From Halorubrum aethiopicum (GTDB taxonomy: Archaea; Halobacteriota; Halobacteria; Halobacteriales; Haloferacaceae), in NCBI RefSeq assembly GCF_001542905.1, contig NZ_LOAJ01000001.1:1736001-1800000 (forward strand): a DNA stretch of 64,000 bases, in the 5' to 3' direction. Shown one piece after another: positions 43,051 to 53,291 of the stretch. The notes under the pieces are model-generated. The model saw only the letters and a program-made list of their open reading frames with translations, was not told the DNA's origin and did no database searches. The position numbers and the translations under genes were made by a program. The first letter of the stretch is position 1; each line of letters opens with the position of its first letter.

Positions 43051-46000
43051 ATGAGCAAGACGTTCGATTCGTTGGGGAAAAATCCGAGGACAAACGAGGG
43101 TCTGCGGAGTCATTGGGCGGGGTATTGGGAGGATTTGGTAGCAGATCTTCGTGATGATTCGCTTGAACTGCTTGATGGGCAGCCGAATCTGCGGAGTGCA
43201 TTTCGGAAGGATACGTCGTTAGGACAATCGGAGCGGACGATTGCGGAGGATCATCCGAATCGGGAGATTCTGGAATTGCTGCAGAATGCTCGGGACGAAG
43301 CACAGTACGCGGATGACGGGCAGGTGTTTATCGCCGTGACCGATGAGGGGCTGCTCATTGCGAACAATGGGCGGAGCTTTAATTTCCATAACCGGTCGGT
43401 CGAAGAGGCGGCGACCGGTATCGGGAAGACATCAAAGGACACGCCTGATGAGATTGGGAAGATGGGGATTGGTCTCAAGTCGATCCTCGGGAAAGGGGAG
43501 TCGTTCGAAGTGTGGACGGAGACGCCTGACGCGTCGGGTGAGCAGCAGGCGCTTCGCGTCCGGTTTTCGAAGGCGTATCTGCTGGCTGCGATTTTGAATA
43601 CGATCGGGTACGATCACGGCGTGGACGGGCTGGGTGAGGAATTCAACACTGATGCGTTCCCGGTTGATTTTGATTTGAGTCGGAACCAAGATGGGAAGTC
43701 CCCGTCCGATTTGAGTGCGGATAACCGGCGTGCATTAATGCAGCTGTTTTTGTTCGCGTATCCGATCCCGTTGTCGCTGTCGGCACGGCGAAGTGAACTC
43801 GCCGGTCTTGCCGACTATTTAGTCCACGGGAATGACCGGGGTGCGGCTCCGAATGACACCGTAGCGGAGTACGGTGGGGAGTTTTCGACTGCGGTGTTCG
43901 TCGAGTTTGCGGACGAGAATTGGCGGGAAATCGTGACGGAACTCTACGGCGTAGACGCGGTGAGTGAGTTACCGGATGATGCTGTTGAGGAGTCCGGGAT
44001 TGCCACTACGTCTCCGGAACGTGTCTGGTGGTATGTGGACGGGACGCGGTCCGGGTCACTTGATCCGGAGACGCTGGTTCATTTCGACACGATCGACGAG
44101 GTGAACGCAGTCCGCGTCTCGGACAACGAGATTGACGAGCACATTTCGTGGGATATAGAGCCGGAACCCGGTATGCTGAGCAGCGATTCTGTGCAGCATA
44201 CCAAATGGCGAGTCACTCAGGTTGATCGGGATGGGATAGAGGAAGAGGAGACTGCCCATATGTTCGACGGGTTCCGGTTACCGGCTGGCGAGCGGGATCA
44301 CGGGACGCGGATTCTGGTTCCGCGTCCGAGTGACGATTGGCCCGTTATGGAGAGGGACCGGTTTGGGGACGGAGAGCCGCATTCGTTGAAGGATTACCCG
44401 TTGTACCTGTATTACCCAATTAGTCAGCGGGATCCTGGGTTGTCGTTTTCGTTGCACGGCGAGGTTTCAGTGACGCCGAATCGGCAGAATATCAAGGACG
44501 TGTCCCAGCGCTACGTGGATTATAATCGCCGTGTGTTCGAGGAGGCAACGGAGCTTGTCGGGCGCGTTGCCGAGCAGACGGCGGAGGTCTCCGAGTCGGA
44601 GTATGATTGGTTGAGTCTGTATCCGTGGGTGTTGCTGCCGGACCAGACACAGGAAGACGAGTGGGAACCGGACGCGCGACCGACCGAGGCTGATGAGTTG
44701 CTCGGGTATCTTCGACAGCAACTGTTGGATAGGTTGTGGGAGGCGGAGTGTATTCCGATTGCGGGTGGGGATTCTGCGGCTCCGGCGCAGATTCAATCTG
44801 ACACGGGCGAGGCTGGGGCTACGGATTCGGATTCGTTGTTGTTAGACTGGTCGAGCGATGGGTGGGATGGGGTGCGTGCGGTGTACCTGTTGAGTGATCA
44901 GTTGCCGGTAGCGGGAGCGCCGGCATTGAAACCGGGCAATCGGGCGTTCGGGAGTCCTGGAGACGGCCGCGTGTCAGTTGCAGTGCCAGCCGCGGATCGA
45001 ATCTGGGGGCTGTCACAACTTCGGGGCGCGTCGGACGATCGACTGGTGAGTCGCATTGAGAGTTTGCTTCGTGTGACTGACGAGAACGAGGCGGCTGTGA
45101 CGGCGGGGTTACGAGATCGGTGGGTCGAGTTGGTTTCTGTGGCGCTCGCGCGGAGTGACCGTGGCAGTGACGGTGAGTCAGGGGTACAGTGTGCGGCTGA
45201 TCCGGCTGACGCGATACTTCGGGCGACAGCTCGGTATTTCGAGCCGGTGTCGAGTTCAGAGATCAGTGATTTACTTGGGGCTGATCGGCGTGCGTTGGAC
45301 GGTGTGTATCTCTTACCGTGTCAACTGAAGCAGTCAGAACCTGGGGACGAGCTGGAGGGCGTCAAGGCGAAGTCTCAGAAGAGGGTATTGCTGCAGATCG
45401 AGAATCAACAGGTTCGGTCGGAAGGGGATCGGCGGCAGCCGCTCTCTCGAACGATTCTATGGAACGTCCCGAATGACGCGACAGACGTCATAGCTCCGCC
45501 GGAGGACGGGCAGTTCACTGTGTTCTTCCTCGCTGAACTCGCTGAGACCGATGACCGTATTAATGCATTACTCGATGAGGCAGGGGAGTCCTGGGGGATC
45601 CGAAAGTACCAGACCGACCGGCAGGAGTATTTCCGATCGCTCGTCGCAAGTTTCGAGCGTGAACAGAATAATCGAGTATCTCCGACTGCGCTTCGGTTTC
45701 TCGCAGAGCGTGTCGATGAGTTCACCGCTGCAGACCTGAACACGCTTCCCGCTGGATACGTCGCGCACGATTTGTTAGAGACCGTCTTGAAAAACGGGGA
45801 ATATGATCGGTTGCGGACGCGGTTCCGGCTTCGACATACGTCACTCACTTGGGTATCGCCGTCAGAGACGGAGCGATCTGACGTGCCGTTAGGAACCTGT
45901 GAGTTCGGTCCGCAGTGGTGGCCGTTACTGAAACAGGAACTGGACGGCCCTGAGACCGATGTGCTACAGAATCCGTCCTTGAGTCTTGATTCAGTGCTTA

Positions 46001-49000
46001 CCCGGAGCGAAGATGGTCCTGGGTCAACGATCGTTTCAGAGCCGTCAGGTGCCCCGCTTGAAGTTGGGGAGACGACACTCCCTGGACCGTTCGATCCGGT
46101 TTGGGAACCAGTGTACGCTCAGATGGAGACTACGGACCCGGTGACTGCAGCCTGGGAGCTTGCGAGGACACTGTCCCTCTTCGGTGTTGGCGTCACACCG
46201 AACGTGAGCGCTCTGTGTCATCACGGGCCTGGATTGCAACGGCCGAACGATGGTGTGACGAAAACGTCGTGGGATCCCCGCGAATGGGAACTCCCTCAAG
46301 CAGACTCGTACCGGTCGGATGTGGTAGCGTTACAGCGAGAGCTTAGTGAGGACGGCCAGGACATCAATTCTCCAGCGTACCTTTCGTTCGTCACTGGGTT
46401 CGGGAATCACTCGGTCCAGACCGGGAAACACACGAGTAGCCAGTGTCACGGCCGGCCGTATACTGCCGATCGAGGGTACGGGGCGCGTATTAGTTCGTGG
46501 GTGTGGAGCACGGATCTGCAGCGGATGACTGCTGATCCCGCTGGGCTCATTCAGTGGTTAGAGCAACACGAGGACACGTTACGGGAAACTGTGCTGGAAA
46601 CCGGGTGGTATTGTGACGGTGGGAACAACCACATTCAGCGGCCGTGGTCCGAAACAGTGCCGACGGTCTTCAACTGGCAGCTTCGAAACACAGCGTGTTG
46701 GGACCCGGTATTTGATGATCAGTTCTCAGGGTGGGTAGACGAGGCGTGGGGAGAAGACGCGGTGCGGTTACGGTGGGCTGTCCAAGACGGTGGTCGCGGT
46801 GAAGTCACACAGCTTCTCCCGACAGTTCCGAGTGACTCGGAATCAGATCAGCAGATATCCGACGACCTGCTCTCGTGTCTCGGTGTCGAACCGATCGATG
46901 AGCTAACTGCGATTCAAGCGGCAGACAGGCTCCAGAAGCTCCAAGCAGTGCTGGCTACAGAGGACTCGCTCGACGATGTGCACCCTGTTCGAATGCGGAC
47001 TGACGGTGTGGAATCGGCGTGGATGTACGTGTACACTGAGTTGCTGAATCCGATTCTGCAGTCGTTAGCTGATCCTGTGGAACACGTGCCGAGTGTCTTG
47101 GAGTCTGAATTACTGACGCATCTTCCGCTCCGGTTCCGGAACAAAGAGTGGTATGCTGTTCCGATTGACCAGATACAGGATGAAGGAGAGGCTGAACTGA
47201 AGTTCAAATACCATACGCAGCGGTCACTACGACAATGGGAGAAACAGGAAGCCAGGAACTCGGATCTGTATCTGTTAAAACCGCCGACCCGCGGTGGTCT
47301 CACGCCGTTAGCAGACGCGTTAGGCATCTCATCGCTGGACGTTGAGCAGCCGATTCTACAGGCAGATGAGTTGGACAAATTGGCCGAGGACGGGTTGCAG
47401 CCAGCGAAACAGGAATTAGAGCGGCGGACGGAATGGATTCTGGCAACGCTGAATCGATCAAATCCCGATACGATCCGTGAATCGAGAGACACGTTCCAGA
47501 CTGCGATCGACCATCTCGCTCGTGCGCGGCTGCACGAGGAACAAACGGACGACTTCTTCGACACCCGGTCTCGGCTGTATCGAGTCTCGGATGACGATGA
47601 CGCACCGCTGGGGATCGTCTTGAACGACGACGAGATACAGGACAGTGACCCGCAGAAGATCGTTGAAGCGACTGCCGCGGGGATCGCGTTCCTCTTTGAG
47701 ATGCCGGGTCGATACGAGGAGATCCAGCCTGCACTGAGGGCATCGTTGCCGAGTCCCGAGAAATTAGAACGGGAGTGGGAGCAACGCGGTCACGACCTCG
47801 ACCTGGTTCGGACTGCGCTCGGCGTACAAGACCATCGGGAACTTCTCCGTGACGTCGAAGCGCTGTATGAGTTAATCGAGGCGCTCGGCGGGGACGCCCC
47901 AAACAACGTGGACCGGATCCGGTCGAATTTAGCCGATACAGATTCCGGCACGATCCAATGGGTTCGCAGTCAGTTCCTGCGTGGGACTGACGCTGAGGAG
48001 ACGCCTGAACCGCCGTCTCCGCAGGTGGCAGAGACGATTGACCTCTTGTCTGAGGCCGGAACCCGATTACCATCGGAACTTGGAAGCGACAATGCTACTC
48101 CACTGTTCGAGACCGTTATCGCAGAGCAAAACACCGCTCACGAGCAGTGGGTCGAGTGGTCGCATACACTGGCAGCACACGATGGTGACGTGTCTTCGTT
48201 CATCCAGTGGGTTGCTGCGAATTCACGACTCATCACGGAGCAGTGGGTTCCGTCCCACCACGCTCGCTGGTGTGCCAGAGTTGAGCAGTTCTGCATCCTT
48301 CGTGACGAACGGGAAGACGCCGACTTGGCATCGATTGCAGCGCTTGAAGACGTACTTCCGTCCATCGAGACGGATGATCCGATCGCCTGGGAAGATACAC
48401 CAACAGCGACGGCGAATCTATCGGGTACTGATTTTTCGCCTTCTGATCGGTGGTTCGACGTCGCACCGCAGGAAACCTTCGTGGGCCGAGTACTCACACC
48501 GCTCATTGAGACTGTGAGCGAGCACGCTCCAGGGGGTCGGAAAGAATATGTCGCAGTTGCTCTTAGGGAATTCATTCTCAACGGGGAGGTTCCGGCCTCA
48601 CAGGTAGACTCTCGAACACGCCAGCAAAACGCGTTTCGAGAGGTGCAATCACAACTTGATGATGATCTTGACCTCAGCAACGGGATGGTCCCTGGTCGAG
48701 GCCGCACGACAGTAGCGACGTTCGGTGGTGGATCCGGTAACGAGAATGGTGACGGGGACTCACCTCGGATCTACGGCGAACGCGGAGAACGTGCTGAAGC
48801 AGCTGCAGTCATCCATATTCTGCAGCGCCTCGGTCGATGGTTGGATGAAGAGAGAAACGACTTCGATTGGTTGCTGACCGAGCTTGCGGGGCTTGAAGCT
48901 GATCAAGACAGCGCGGGGTACAAGTGGCACACCAAGAATCGCTGGAATGGGTCTCTGAAGCGGTATTTCAAGCATAAGTTTGCAGCGGAGGAGTACCAGT

Positions 49001-49485
49001 CCCTGGATCGGTTCACGGGTGGAGACAGTAACCTGTGGGAGGATCCGTTCGTACAGATCCTCAACGCGACTCAAGAGTATGGGCTCGGATTCGATTTCAT
49101 CGACCCGTTTGGCCCCACTGCAACACAAGATCAAGACGCTGCTCCGACAACTGATATCGTCCCAGTTGAAGTGAAGGCTGCAGGCCTGTCATCGGAGTCT
49201 GATTCTGTTAGTTTCCGCTTTTCGACGAACCAACTCCGACAAGCACAGGCGTTTGTCTCTGCCGGGTACCAGTACGTAATTCGGTTATTTGCGACCCCCG
49301 GAATTGGATCCGATGACTGGCTGCGTGAGACGCGAATCGTGGATGAGATAATCCTGAACGAAGAGAACCCTCCAGGTGCTGCATTAGGTGGTCTTGGCTC
49401 GGAGGGCCGAACAAATGGTTCTGCAACGATCCCTGCCGATGCAGTCGCGGGCGGTGAAATGTACATTGAGCGCATATTTGAATAA
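43051..49485 (+). CDS. Giant GHKL ATPase with NO-VEIN (DUF3883)-like C-terminus
   Basis: The 2144-residue product begins with a Bergerat fold like that of sacsin-type proteins: N-box REILELLQNARDEA at 71-84, GLLIANNGRSF at about 100-110, and KMGIGLKSI at 137-145. A long alpha-helical middle has no recognised enzyme. Near residues 1960-2080, after an Arg/Glu-rich segment, comes a DUF3883-like nuclease-fold domain with VEVKA (about 2037) and a following SFRFSTNQLRQAQ helix. Such giant proteins occur in defence islands. Inference: ATP-driven conformational sensing coupled to a PD-(D/E)XK-like terminal domain. It may work with the membrane protein and the unknown genes upstream. Confidence 0.8.
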   Translation: MSKTFDSLGKNPRTNEGLRSHWAGYWEDLVADLRDDSLELLDGQPNLRSAFRKDTSLGQSERTIAEDHPNREILELLQNARDEAQYADDGQVFIAVTDEGLLIANNGRSFNFHNRSVEEAATGIGKTSKDTPDEIGKMGIGLKSILGKGESFEVWTETPDASGEQQALRVRFSKAYLLAAILNTIGYDHGVDGLGEEFNTDAFPVDFDLSRNQDGKSPSDLSADNRRALMQLFLFAYPIPLSLSARRSELAGLADYLVHGNDRGAAPNDTVAEYGGEFSTAVFVEFADENWREIVTELYGVDAVSELPDDAVEESGIATTSPERVWWYVDGTRSGSLDPETLVHFDTIDEVNAVRVSDNEIDEHISWDIEPEPGMLSSDSVQHTKWRVTQVDRDGIEEEETAHMFDGFRLPAGERDHGTRILVPRPSDDWPVMERDRFGDGEPHSLKDYPLYLYYPISQRDPGLSFSLHGEVSVTPNRQNIKDVSQRYVDYNRRVFEEATELVGRVAEQTAEVSESEYDWLSLYPWVLLPDQTQEDEWEPDARPTEADELLGYLRQQLLDRLWEAECIPIAGGDSAAPAQIQSDTGEAGATDSDSLLLDWSSDGWDGVRAVYLLSDQLPVAGAPALKPGNRAFGSPGDGRVSVAVPAADRIWGLSQLRGASDDRLVSRIESLLRVTDENEAAVTAGLRDRWVELVSVALARSDRGSDGESGVQCAADPADAILRATARYFEPVSSSEISDLLGADRRALDGVYLLPCQLKQSEPGDELEGVKAKSQKRVLLQIENQQVRSEGDRRQPLSRTILWNVPNDATDVIAPPEDGQFTVFFLAELAETDDRINALLDEAGESWGIRKYQTDRQEYFRSLVASFEREQNNRVSPTALRFLAERVDEFTAADLNTLPAGYVAHDLLETVLKNGEYDRLRTRFRLRHTSLTWVSPSETERSDVPLGTCEFGPQWWPLLKQELDGPETDVLQNPSLSLDSVLTRSEDGPGSTIVSEPSGAPLEVGETTLPGPFDPVWEPVYAQMETTDPVTAAWELARTLSLFGVGVTPNVSALCHHGPGLQRPNDGVTKTSWDPREWELPQADSYRSDVVALQRELSEDGQDINSPAYLSFVTGFGNHSVQTGKHTSSQCHGRPYTADRGYGARISSWVWSTDLQRMTADPAGLIQWLEQHEDTLRETVLETGWYCDGGNNHIQRPWSETVPTVFNWQLRNTACWDPVFDDQFSGWVDEAWGEDAVRLRWAVQDGGRGEVTQLLPTVPSDSESDQQISDDLLSCLGVEPIDELTAIQAADRLQKLQAVLATEDSLDDVHPVRMRTDGVESAWMYVYTELLNPILQSLADPVEHVPSVLESELLTHLPLRFRNKEWYAVPIDQIQDEGEAELKFKYHTQRSLRQWEKQEARNSDLYLLKPPTRGGLTPLADALGISSLDVEQPILQADELDKLAEDGLQPAKQELERRTEWILATLNRSNPDTIRESRDTFQTAIDHLARARLHEEQTDDFFDTRSRLYRVSDDDDAPLGIVLNDDEIQDSDPQKIVEATAAGIAFLFEMPGRYEEIQPALRASLPSPEKLEREWEQRGHDLDLVRTALGVQDHRELLRDVEALYELIEALGGDAPNNVDRIRSNLADTDSGTIQWVRSQFLRGTDAEETPEPPSPQVAETIDLLSEAGTRLPSELGSDNATPLFETVIAEQNTAHEQWVEWSHTLAAHDGDVSSFIQWVAANSRLITEQWVPSHHARWCARVEQFCILRDEREDADLASIAALEDVLPSIETDDPIAWEDTPTATANLSGTDFSPSDRWFDVAPQETFVGRVLTPLIETVSEHAPGGRKEYVAVALREFILNGEVPASQVDSRTRQQNAFREVQSQLDDDLDLSNGMVPGRGRTTVATFGGGSGNENGDGDSPRIYGERGERAEAAAVIHILQRLGRWLDEERNDFDWLLTELAGLEADQDSAGYKWHTKNRWNGSLKRYFKHKFAAEEYQSLDRFTGGDSNLWEDPFVQILNATQEYGLGFDFIDPFGPTATQDQDAAPTTDIVPVEVKAAGLSSESDSVSFRFSTNQLRQAQAFVSAGYQYVIRLFATPGIGSDDWLRETRIVDEIILNEENPPGAALGGLGSEGRTNGSATIPADAVAGGEMYIERIFE

Positions 49486-49667
49486 CCACTTCTGAAATAG
49501 TCCCTTTAGAAATCCGTCTCAAACAAATGGGTAGCATTGAGTGCTCGGTCCGATAAGAGATCGACAAGGAGTGCTGGCGGCGGTACAAGTTCGGTGGCTA
49601 CATCACGCGACTTGACGAGTTTGATTGCAAGGACGTCCGGGAGTTCCACGGGATACACAAGGCGTAA

Positions 49668-50333
49668 CTACTCGCCATCAAACAGTCGCTCGCCGGTCTC
49701 CGTGGGGAGGTCTTCGACGACGATTTCGTGATACACTTCGTCGATGTTGTAGGAGACACGGCGGAGCACGGCTTGATTCGTGTCTGTGTCGAGGATGGCG
49801 TAGGCGGCGCGCGGGTCGCCGTCGCGTGGCTGACCGACACTTCCGGGGTTGACGATGAGTCGGTCGTCGATGGTTGCGGAATGCTGGATGTGCGTGTGGC
49901 CAAGCACAATACCGGAGTAGTCGTCGAGATACGGACGTAGCTCCGGGAATCCGCGTGGGAAGACGTACTCGTCTCGGTTCTCGGGATGGGAGTGGACGAG
50001 CAGGTACTCGCCGTCAGCAATCGTCGTTGTCTCGGGAAGGTTTTGGAGCCACTGGCGTTGTGTATCTGAGAGTGCTTGCTGGGCGTATTTGAGGCCGGCA
50101 TACGCCGTGTTGTTGAGCCGGTACTCGTCGGGCGTCTCGACGGTTCTGTCGTGGTTGCCCTGTACAGTAGTTGACACGATACCCTGGATTCGCGTGACGC
50201 ACTCGCTGGGCATCGGATTGTACCCGACTACATCACCGGCACACACGATTCGATCAACAGAGGGCATATCGGCTAAGACTGCCTTAAGCGCGGGGTAATT
50301 CGCATGAACATCGGAGATGAGCCCGACCTTCAT
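49668..50333 (-). CDS. Calcineurin-like metallophosphoesterase (YfcE/MJ0936 type)
   Basis: The 221-residue product has the full set of metal-binding motifs: GLISDVHAN at the N-terminus, CAGDVVGYNP, GNHDRTVE, VHSHPE and GHTHIQ. Length and order fit the small archaeal/bacterial phosphodiesterases of this type, which hydrolyse phosphodiesters in vitro with unclear natural substrates. It is a stand-alone minus-strand gene. A repair or housekeeping role is as likely as a defence role. Confidence 0.9.
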   Translation of the reverse strand: MKVGLISDVHANYPALKAVLADMPSVDRIVCAGDVVGYNPMPSECVTRIQGIVSTTVQGNHDRTVETPDEYRLNNTAYAGLKYAQQALSDTQRQWLQNLPETTTIADGEYLLVHSHPENRDEYVFPRGFPELRPYLDDYSGIVLGHTHIQHSATIDDRLIVNPGSVGQPRDGDPRAAYAILDTDTNQAVLRRVSYNIDEVYHEIVVEDLPTETGERLFDGE

Positions 50334-50388
50334 ACAGTGGTATCCCGGAGAAACCGTGTGTTAGTATCCACCCCGGAGCTTATTCGAT

Positions 50389-50703
50389 TTACCCAGACCA
50401 TCCGTGAGCAGCTTTGTGACATTGATGACACAGAGTGACTAGGTTCGAGCTGTGATCTGTGCCATTCATCGCCTTTGGTACGATGTGATGAACTTCGAGA
50501 TCGATATCATTGCTTCCGGAGGAGCGCTTACAGTTCTGACATTCGTGGTTGTCTCGTTGTAGTATCTGTTCGCGCTGTGTGGTGGAGACAGCGCGCCGGT
50601 CAGTCGAGGATGAACCGGGAGCTGCAGCTTGACTGCTGGAACCGTGCGGAACGGAATGCGAGTCAGAGGCTTCTAAGGCCTCTTTGAGGTCAAATGCAGT
50701 CAT
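50389..50703 (-). CDS. HNH endonuclease
   Basis: The 104-residue product has a C-terminal HNH core: RDNHECQNCKR (first zinc pair), VHHIVPKAMNGTDHSSNLVTL (the HH and N of the motif) and CHQCHKAAHG (second pair and last His). The N-terminal 40 residues are low-complexity Ser/Ala. Its ATG overlaps the stop of the 193-residue gene, so the two are one unit. It is probably a DNase; target unknown. Confidence 0.85.
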   Translation of the reverse strand: MTAFDLKEALEASDSHSVPHGSSSQAAAPGSSSTDRRAVSTTQREQILQRDNHECQNCKRSSGSNDIDLEVHHIVPKAMNGTDHSSNLVTLCHQCHKAAHGWSG

Positions 50704-51281
50704 TCATTTCCTGTCGGGACTCCGAGGCCTTGCTCTTGGACTCTACGTTCGATATTTTCAAGGTCGTCTCGAAACGCATCTGCATATCTACCTTCGATAT
50801 CGCCGTACACCCGCTGGTGGCAAACAGAGCGGATTGCGGATAGAGAGAGGTCCGCATTGACTCTAAGGCGGGTAGCTTCCATTGCGTTTTTCACGAGCAC
50901 GCGAGTACTGTTTTTATCGCCCGCAATCTGATAGTCTGCAAGATGCGTCGGGCCGGTGTTGTTAAGTGAGGCCTTGAGGTAATGCCAGACAACGGATTGG
51001 ATCCGTTCAGCAACAAGCTTCGAATCTTTCCAACTGCCAGGCAGCTCTTCATCAATAATCTGGATGTGGGCATCAGTTAGCCGACTAGACTTCCAGTCGT
51101 CAGGGATAATCTGCTGGTTGCCCTCTCCGAGTCCGGCTTCTATCGCCTCGTAAGCGAACGAGCAGGTCGTAGCGAGCGCTTCGTCGAAGGAGTCTGGCTG
51201 TTCATTGTTGACGAGGTAGTGGATGTTCTCCACTTCCTGCTTGTATCCGGGGGAGATGCGTGGTCTGACTTCCTCGGCCAT
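50700..51281 (-). CDS. Hypothetical partner of the HNH nuclease
   Basis: The 193-residue product is mainly helical (FDEALATTCSFAYEAIEAGLG; LSLSAIRSVCHQRVYGD) with no motif I know. Four-base overlap with the HNH gene suggests a complex or an immunity or specificity function. Haloarchaea carry similar two-gene HNH units, but I cannot name the family. Confidence 0.6.
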   Translation of the reverse strand: MAEEVRPRISPGYKQEVENIHYLVNNEQPDSFDEALATTCSFAYEAIEAGLGEGNQQIIPDDWKSSRLTDAHIQIIDEELPGSWKDSKLVAERIQSVVWHYLKASLNNTGPTHLADYQIAGDKNSTRVLVKNAMEATRLRVNADLSLSAIRSVCHQRVYGDIEGRYADAFRDDLENIERRVQEQGLGVPTGNE

Positions 51282-51580
51282 ATCACGATATGGATTCGCC
51301 TCTCACTTATTGGTACCGGTGGTACCAAACTTCCACATTTCGTGTTAAAATATGCTGCTAAATTCGCATTCCTATCTAACGACTGTTTCACTAGGGAGAG
51401 TAGCTGCATAGCAGCGCTTCAACAAGCTGCTGGAGGAGAGTCGACAGCGGAGAGCAAGTACAACCCGGGTCGAATTCGGGGTTCTTGTGTAAGGCCGCAT
51501 AAATTACGGTTTGGAAGGATGTCGGGGCGGTTGAGTAATTCGGAGAGGGTTGAGTGGAAGTCGTTGATGAAGTGGGCTAC
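51282..51580. other. Intergenic region with no clear gene
   Basis: The stretch upstream of the 193-residue gene contains GGTACCGGTGGTACC near 51311-51325, a short palindromic segment that could be a promoter element or operator. A weak frame near 51519-51590 encodes a basic 23-residue peptide, which I do not accept as a gene. No RNA gene is recognised. Confidence 0.4.
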
Positions 51581-51805
51581 TCATCGGTGACCACTTCCGC
51601 GGATGACGGTGACTTGTCCACAGGTCTGGACGGCGGGTTGTGGTTCTCCGCAGGTTGGGCAGCGCGTGTCTGTGATCAGGTCTACCAAGTCATCGCAGCC
51701 GTCGCACATCACGAGCCCGATCGTGTTGAGGCGACCGTCGGTGATGGGGACGGTTCGGAGCCAGCCGTCGCGGGAACATAATTGAAGAACCGCGCCAAAA
51801 TGCAT
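51581..51805 (-). CDS. Small zinc-ribbon protein
   Basis: The 74-residue product has CDGCDD and CPTCGEP, two CxxC pairs 15 residues apart, as in haloarchaeal zinc-ribbon mini-proteins. An AT-rich box (AATAATAATTA in the minus strand, 51821-51831) is placed for a leaderless start at 51805. It is divergent from the ATPase pseudogene by about 33 bases. Function unknown; such proteins often regulate or support stress responses. Confidence 0.6.
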   Translation of the reverse strand: MHFGAVLQLCSRDGWLRTVPITDGRLNTIGLVMCDGCDDLVDLITDTRCPTCGEPQPAVQTCGQVTVIRGSGHR

Positions 51806-51837
51806 AAGTCATTATCGTAGTAATTATTATTCAAAGT

Positions 51838-53226
51838 ATTACATTCTATAACCGGGTGGAGGAGCTTGATGCGCTTTCGTCTGCGTTTGAGTCGCCCGGT
51901 TCAGACGTGTTCGTCGTCTACGGGCGTCGGCGTGTCGGCAAGACGGAGTTGCTGAAGGAGTTCTGTACCGATCGGCCACATATTTATTTTCTCGTGGCGC
52001 AGGAAGCCGAGCACCGGCAGCGCGAGAAGTTCATCAACCAGGTTACAGCGTTCTTCGACGAGCGCACTCCACGGATCGACGGGTGGGACGAGGCCTTCGA
52101 CTACCCCGGGGAGAAACTCCAGTCCGAAACGGTTGTGGTCGTCATCGACGAGTTCCCGTACCTCGTCGCGGAGAACGACTCGGTTTCATCCTACGTACAG
52201 GGCTTCGTCGACGAACAACTCCAGGAAACCGATTCGATGCTGGTTCTCTGTGGGTCAAGCGTGAGTACGATAGAATCGGAGGCACTCGGCCACGAAAGCC
52301 CGTTGTACGGGCGTCGAACGGGGCAACTCGACGTGCAGCCGTTCTCATTTCAGCAGGCCCGTGAGGTCATCGACTACGAGATGGTAGACGCGGTTCGATC
52401 GTACGCGGTTACTGGTGGGACGCCGATGTATCTCACGCTGTTCGATTACGGGCGATCGCTCGCAGCGAATGTCCGGTCACAGGTGCTATCGCCGTCAGCA
52501 GTACTGCACAACGAGCCGGAGTTCTTGCTTTGAACGGAGCTCCGGAATCCCGCCCGGTATATGAGTATTCTCGAAGCGGTTGCGCTGGGGCACACGACGC
52601 CGAACGGGATCTCAGGAGCGACGGGAATCGATGCCGGTCCGCTATCGAAGTATTTGCAGACGTTGCGGCAGCTTCGACTGATCGATCGGGAAGTCCCTGT
52701 AACGTCGGGGAAGAAGTCCAAGCGGTCGCGGTACCGTGTCACTGACGAGTTCCTACGGTTCTGGTTCCGGTACGTTGAGCCGAACCGCTCCAGTATCGAA
52801 GAAGCTCCGGACATCGTCTACGACGGAACGATCGCCCCTGATCTCCCGATGTACGTTGTCACCGCGTTCGAGGACGTGTGTCAGGAAGCCGTGTGGGAAG
52901 GGATTCGACGCGGTGAGTTTGAGCCGTACTCGGAGGTCGGCCGCTGGTGGTACGGGGAAGACGAGATCGATATTGTCGGTCTCGCACCAAGCGACGACCG
53001 GATCCTGTTCGCCGAGTGCCAGTGGACATCGGCTCCAGTCGGGACGGCGCTCGTCAATGACCTGCAGGCAACAGCAGAGAACATCAGATGGGGGCCAAAT
53101 GAGCCGGAAGAGTGCTTCACACTGTTCTCAAAAGGCGGGTTCGTCGACGGACTCGAAGATCAACTCGACGAACACTGGTCGTTATGGAACCCCGCAGAGA
53201 TGGATGATCTTCTCACACCGTCCTGA
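51838..53226 (+). pseudogene. Archaeal ATPase (DUF234 type), interrupted by an in-frame TGA
   Basis: The conceptual protein reads through YNRVEELDALSSAF, Walker A VYGRRRVGKTELL and Walker B VVVIDEFPYLV, then EFLL, a TGA at 52531-52533, and TELRNPARYMSILEAV without change of frame. The second part has a winged helix (SGATGIDAGPLSKYLQTLRQL) and a DUF234 nuclease-like C-terminus. A CGA-to-TGA change would explain it. The homologous N-terminus would begin at ATT 51838, where ATG is expected, so the start also seems lost; a GTG at 51856 is the best start now. These ATPases are about 460 residues. Two short proteins might still be made, but loss of function is likelier. Confidence 0.75.
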
Positions 53227-53291
53227 AGGGTGGTGCTCGTCAGCGTTGAGGGAACGTATATACGACGGGAAAAACAGGTTGAGTATACTCG

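Noticed and set aside
49557-49668. Possible C-terminal gene remnant (KECWRRYKFGGYITRLDEF then DCKDVREFHGIHKA)
   Set aside because: It needs a one-base frameshift in a T4 run, begins after a stop and has no family I can name, so it may be chance.
51460-51500. tRNA-like T-loop (GGGTCGAATTCGGGG)
   Set aside because: No matching acceptor, D or anticodon stem could be built around it.
52561-53226. Independent gene beginning at ATG 52561
   Set aside because: The frame is continuous with the ATPase upstream apart from one TGA, so it is the second half of a broken gene.
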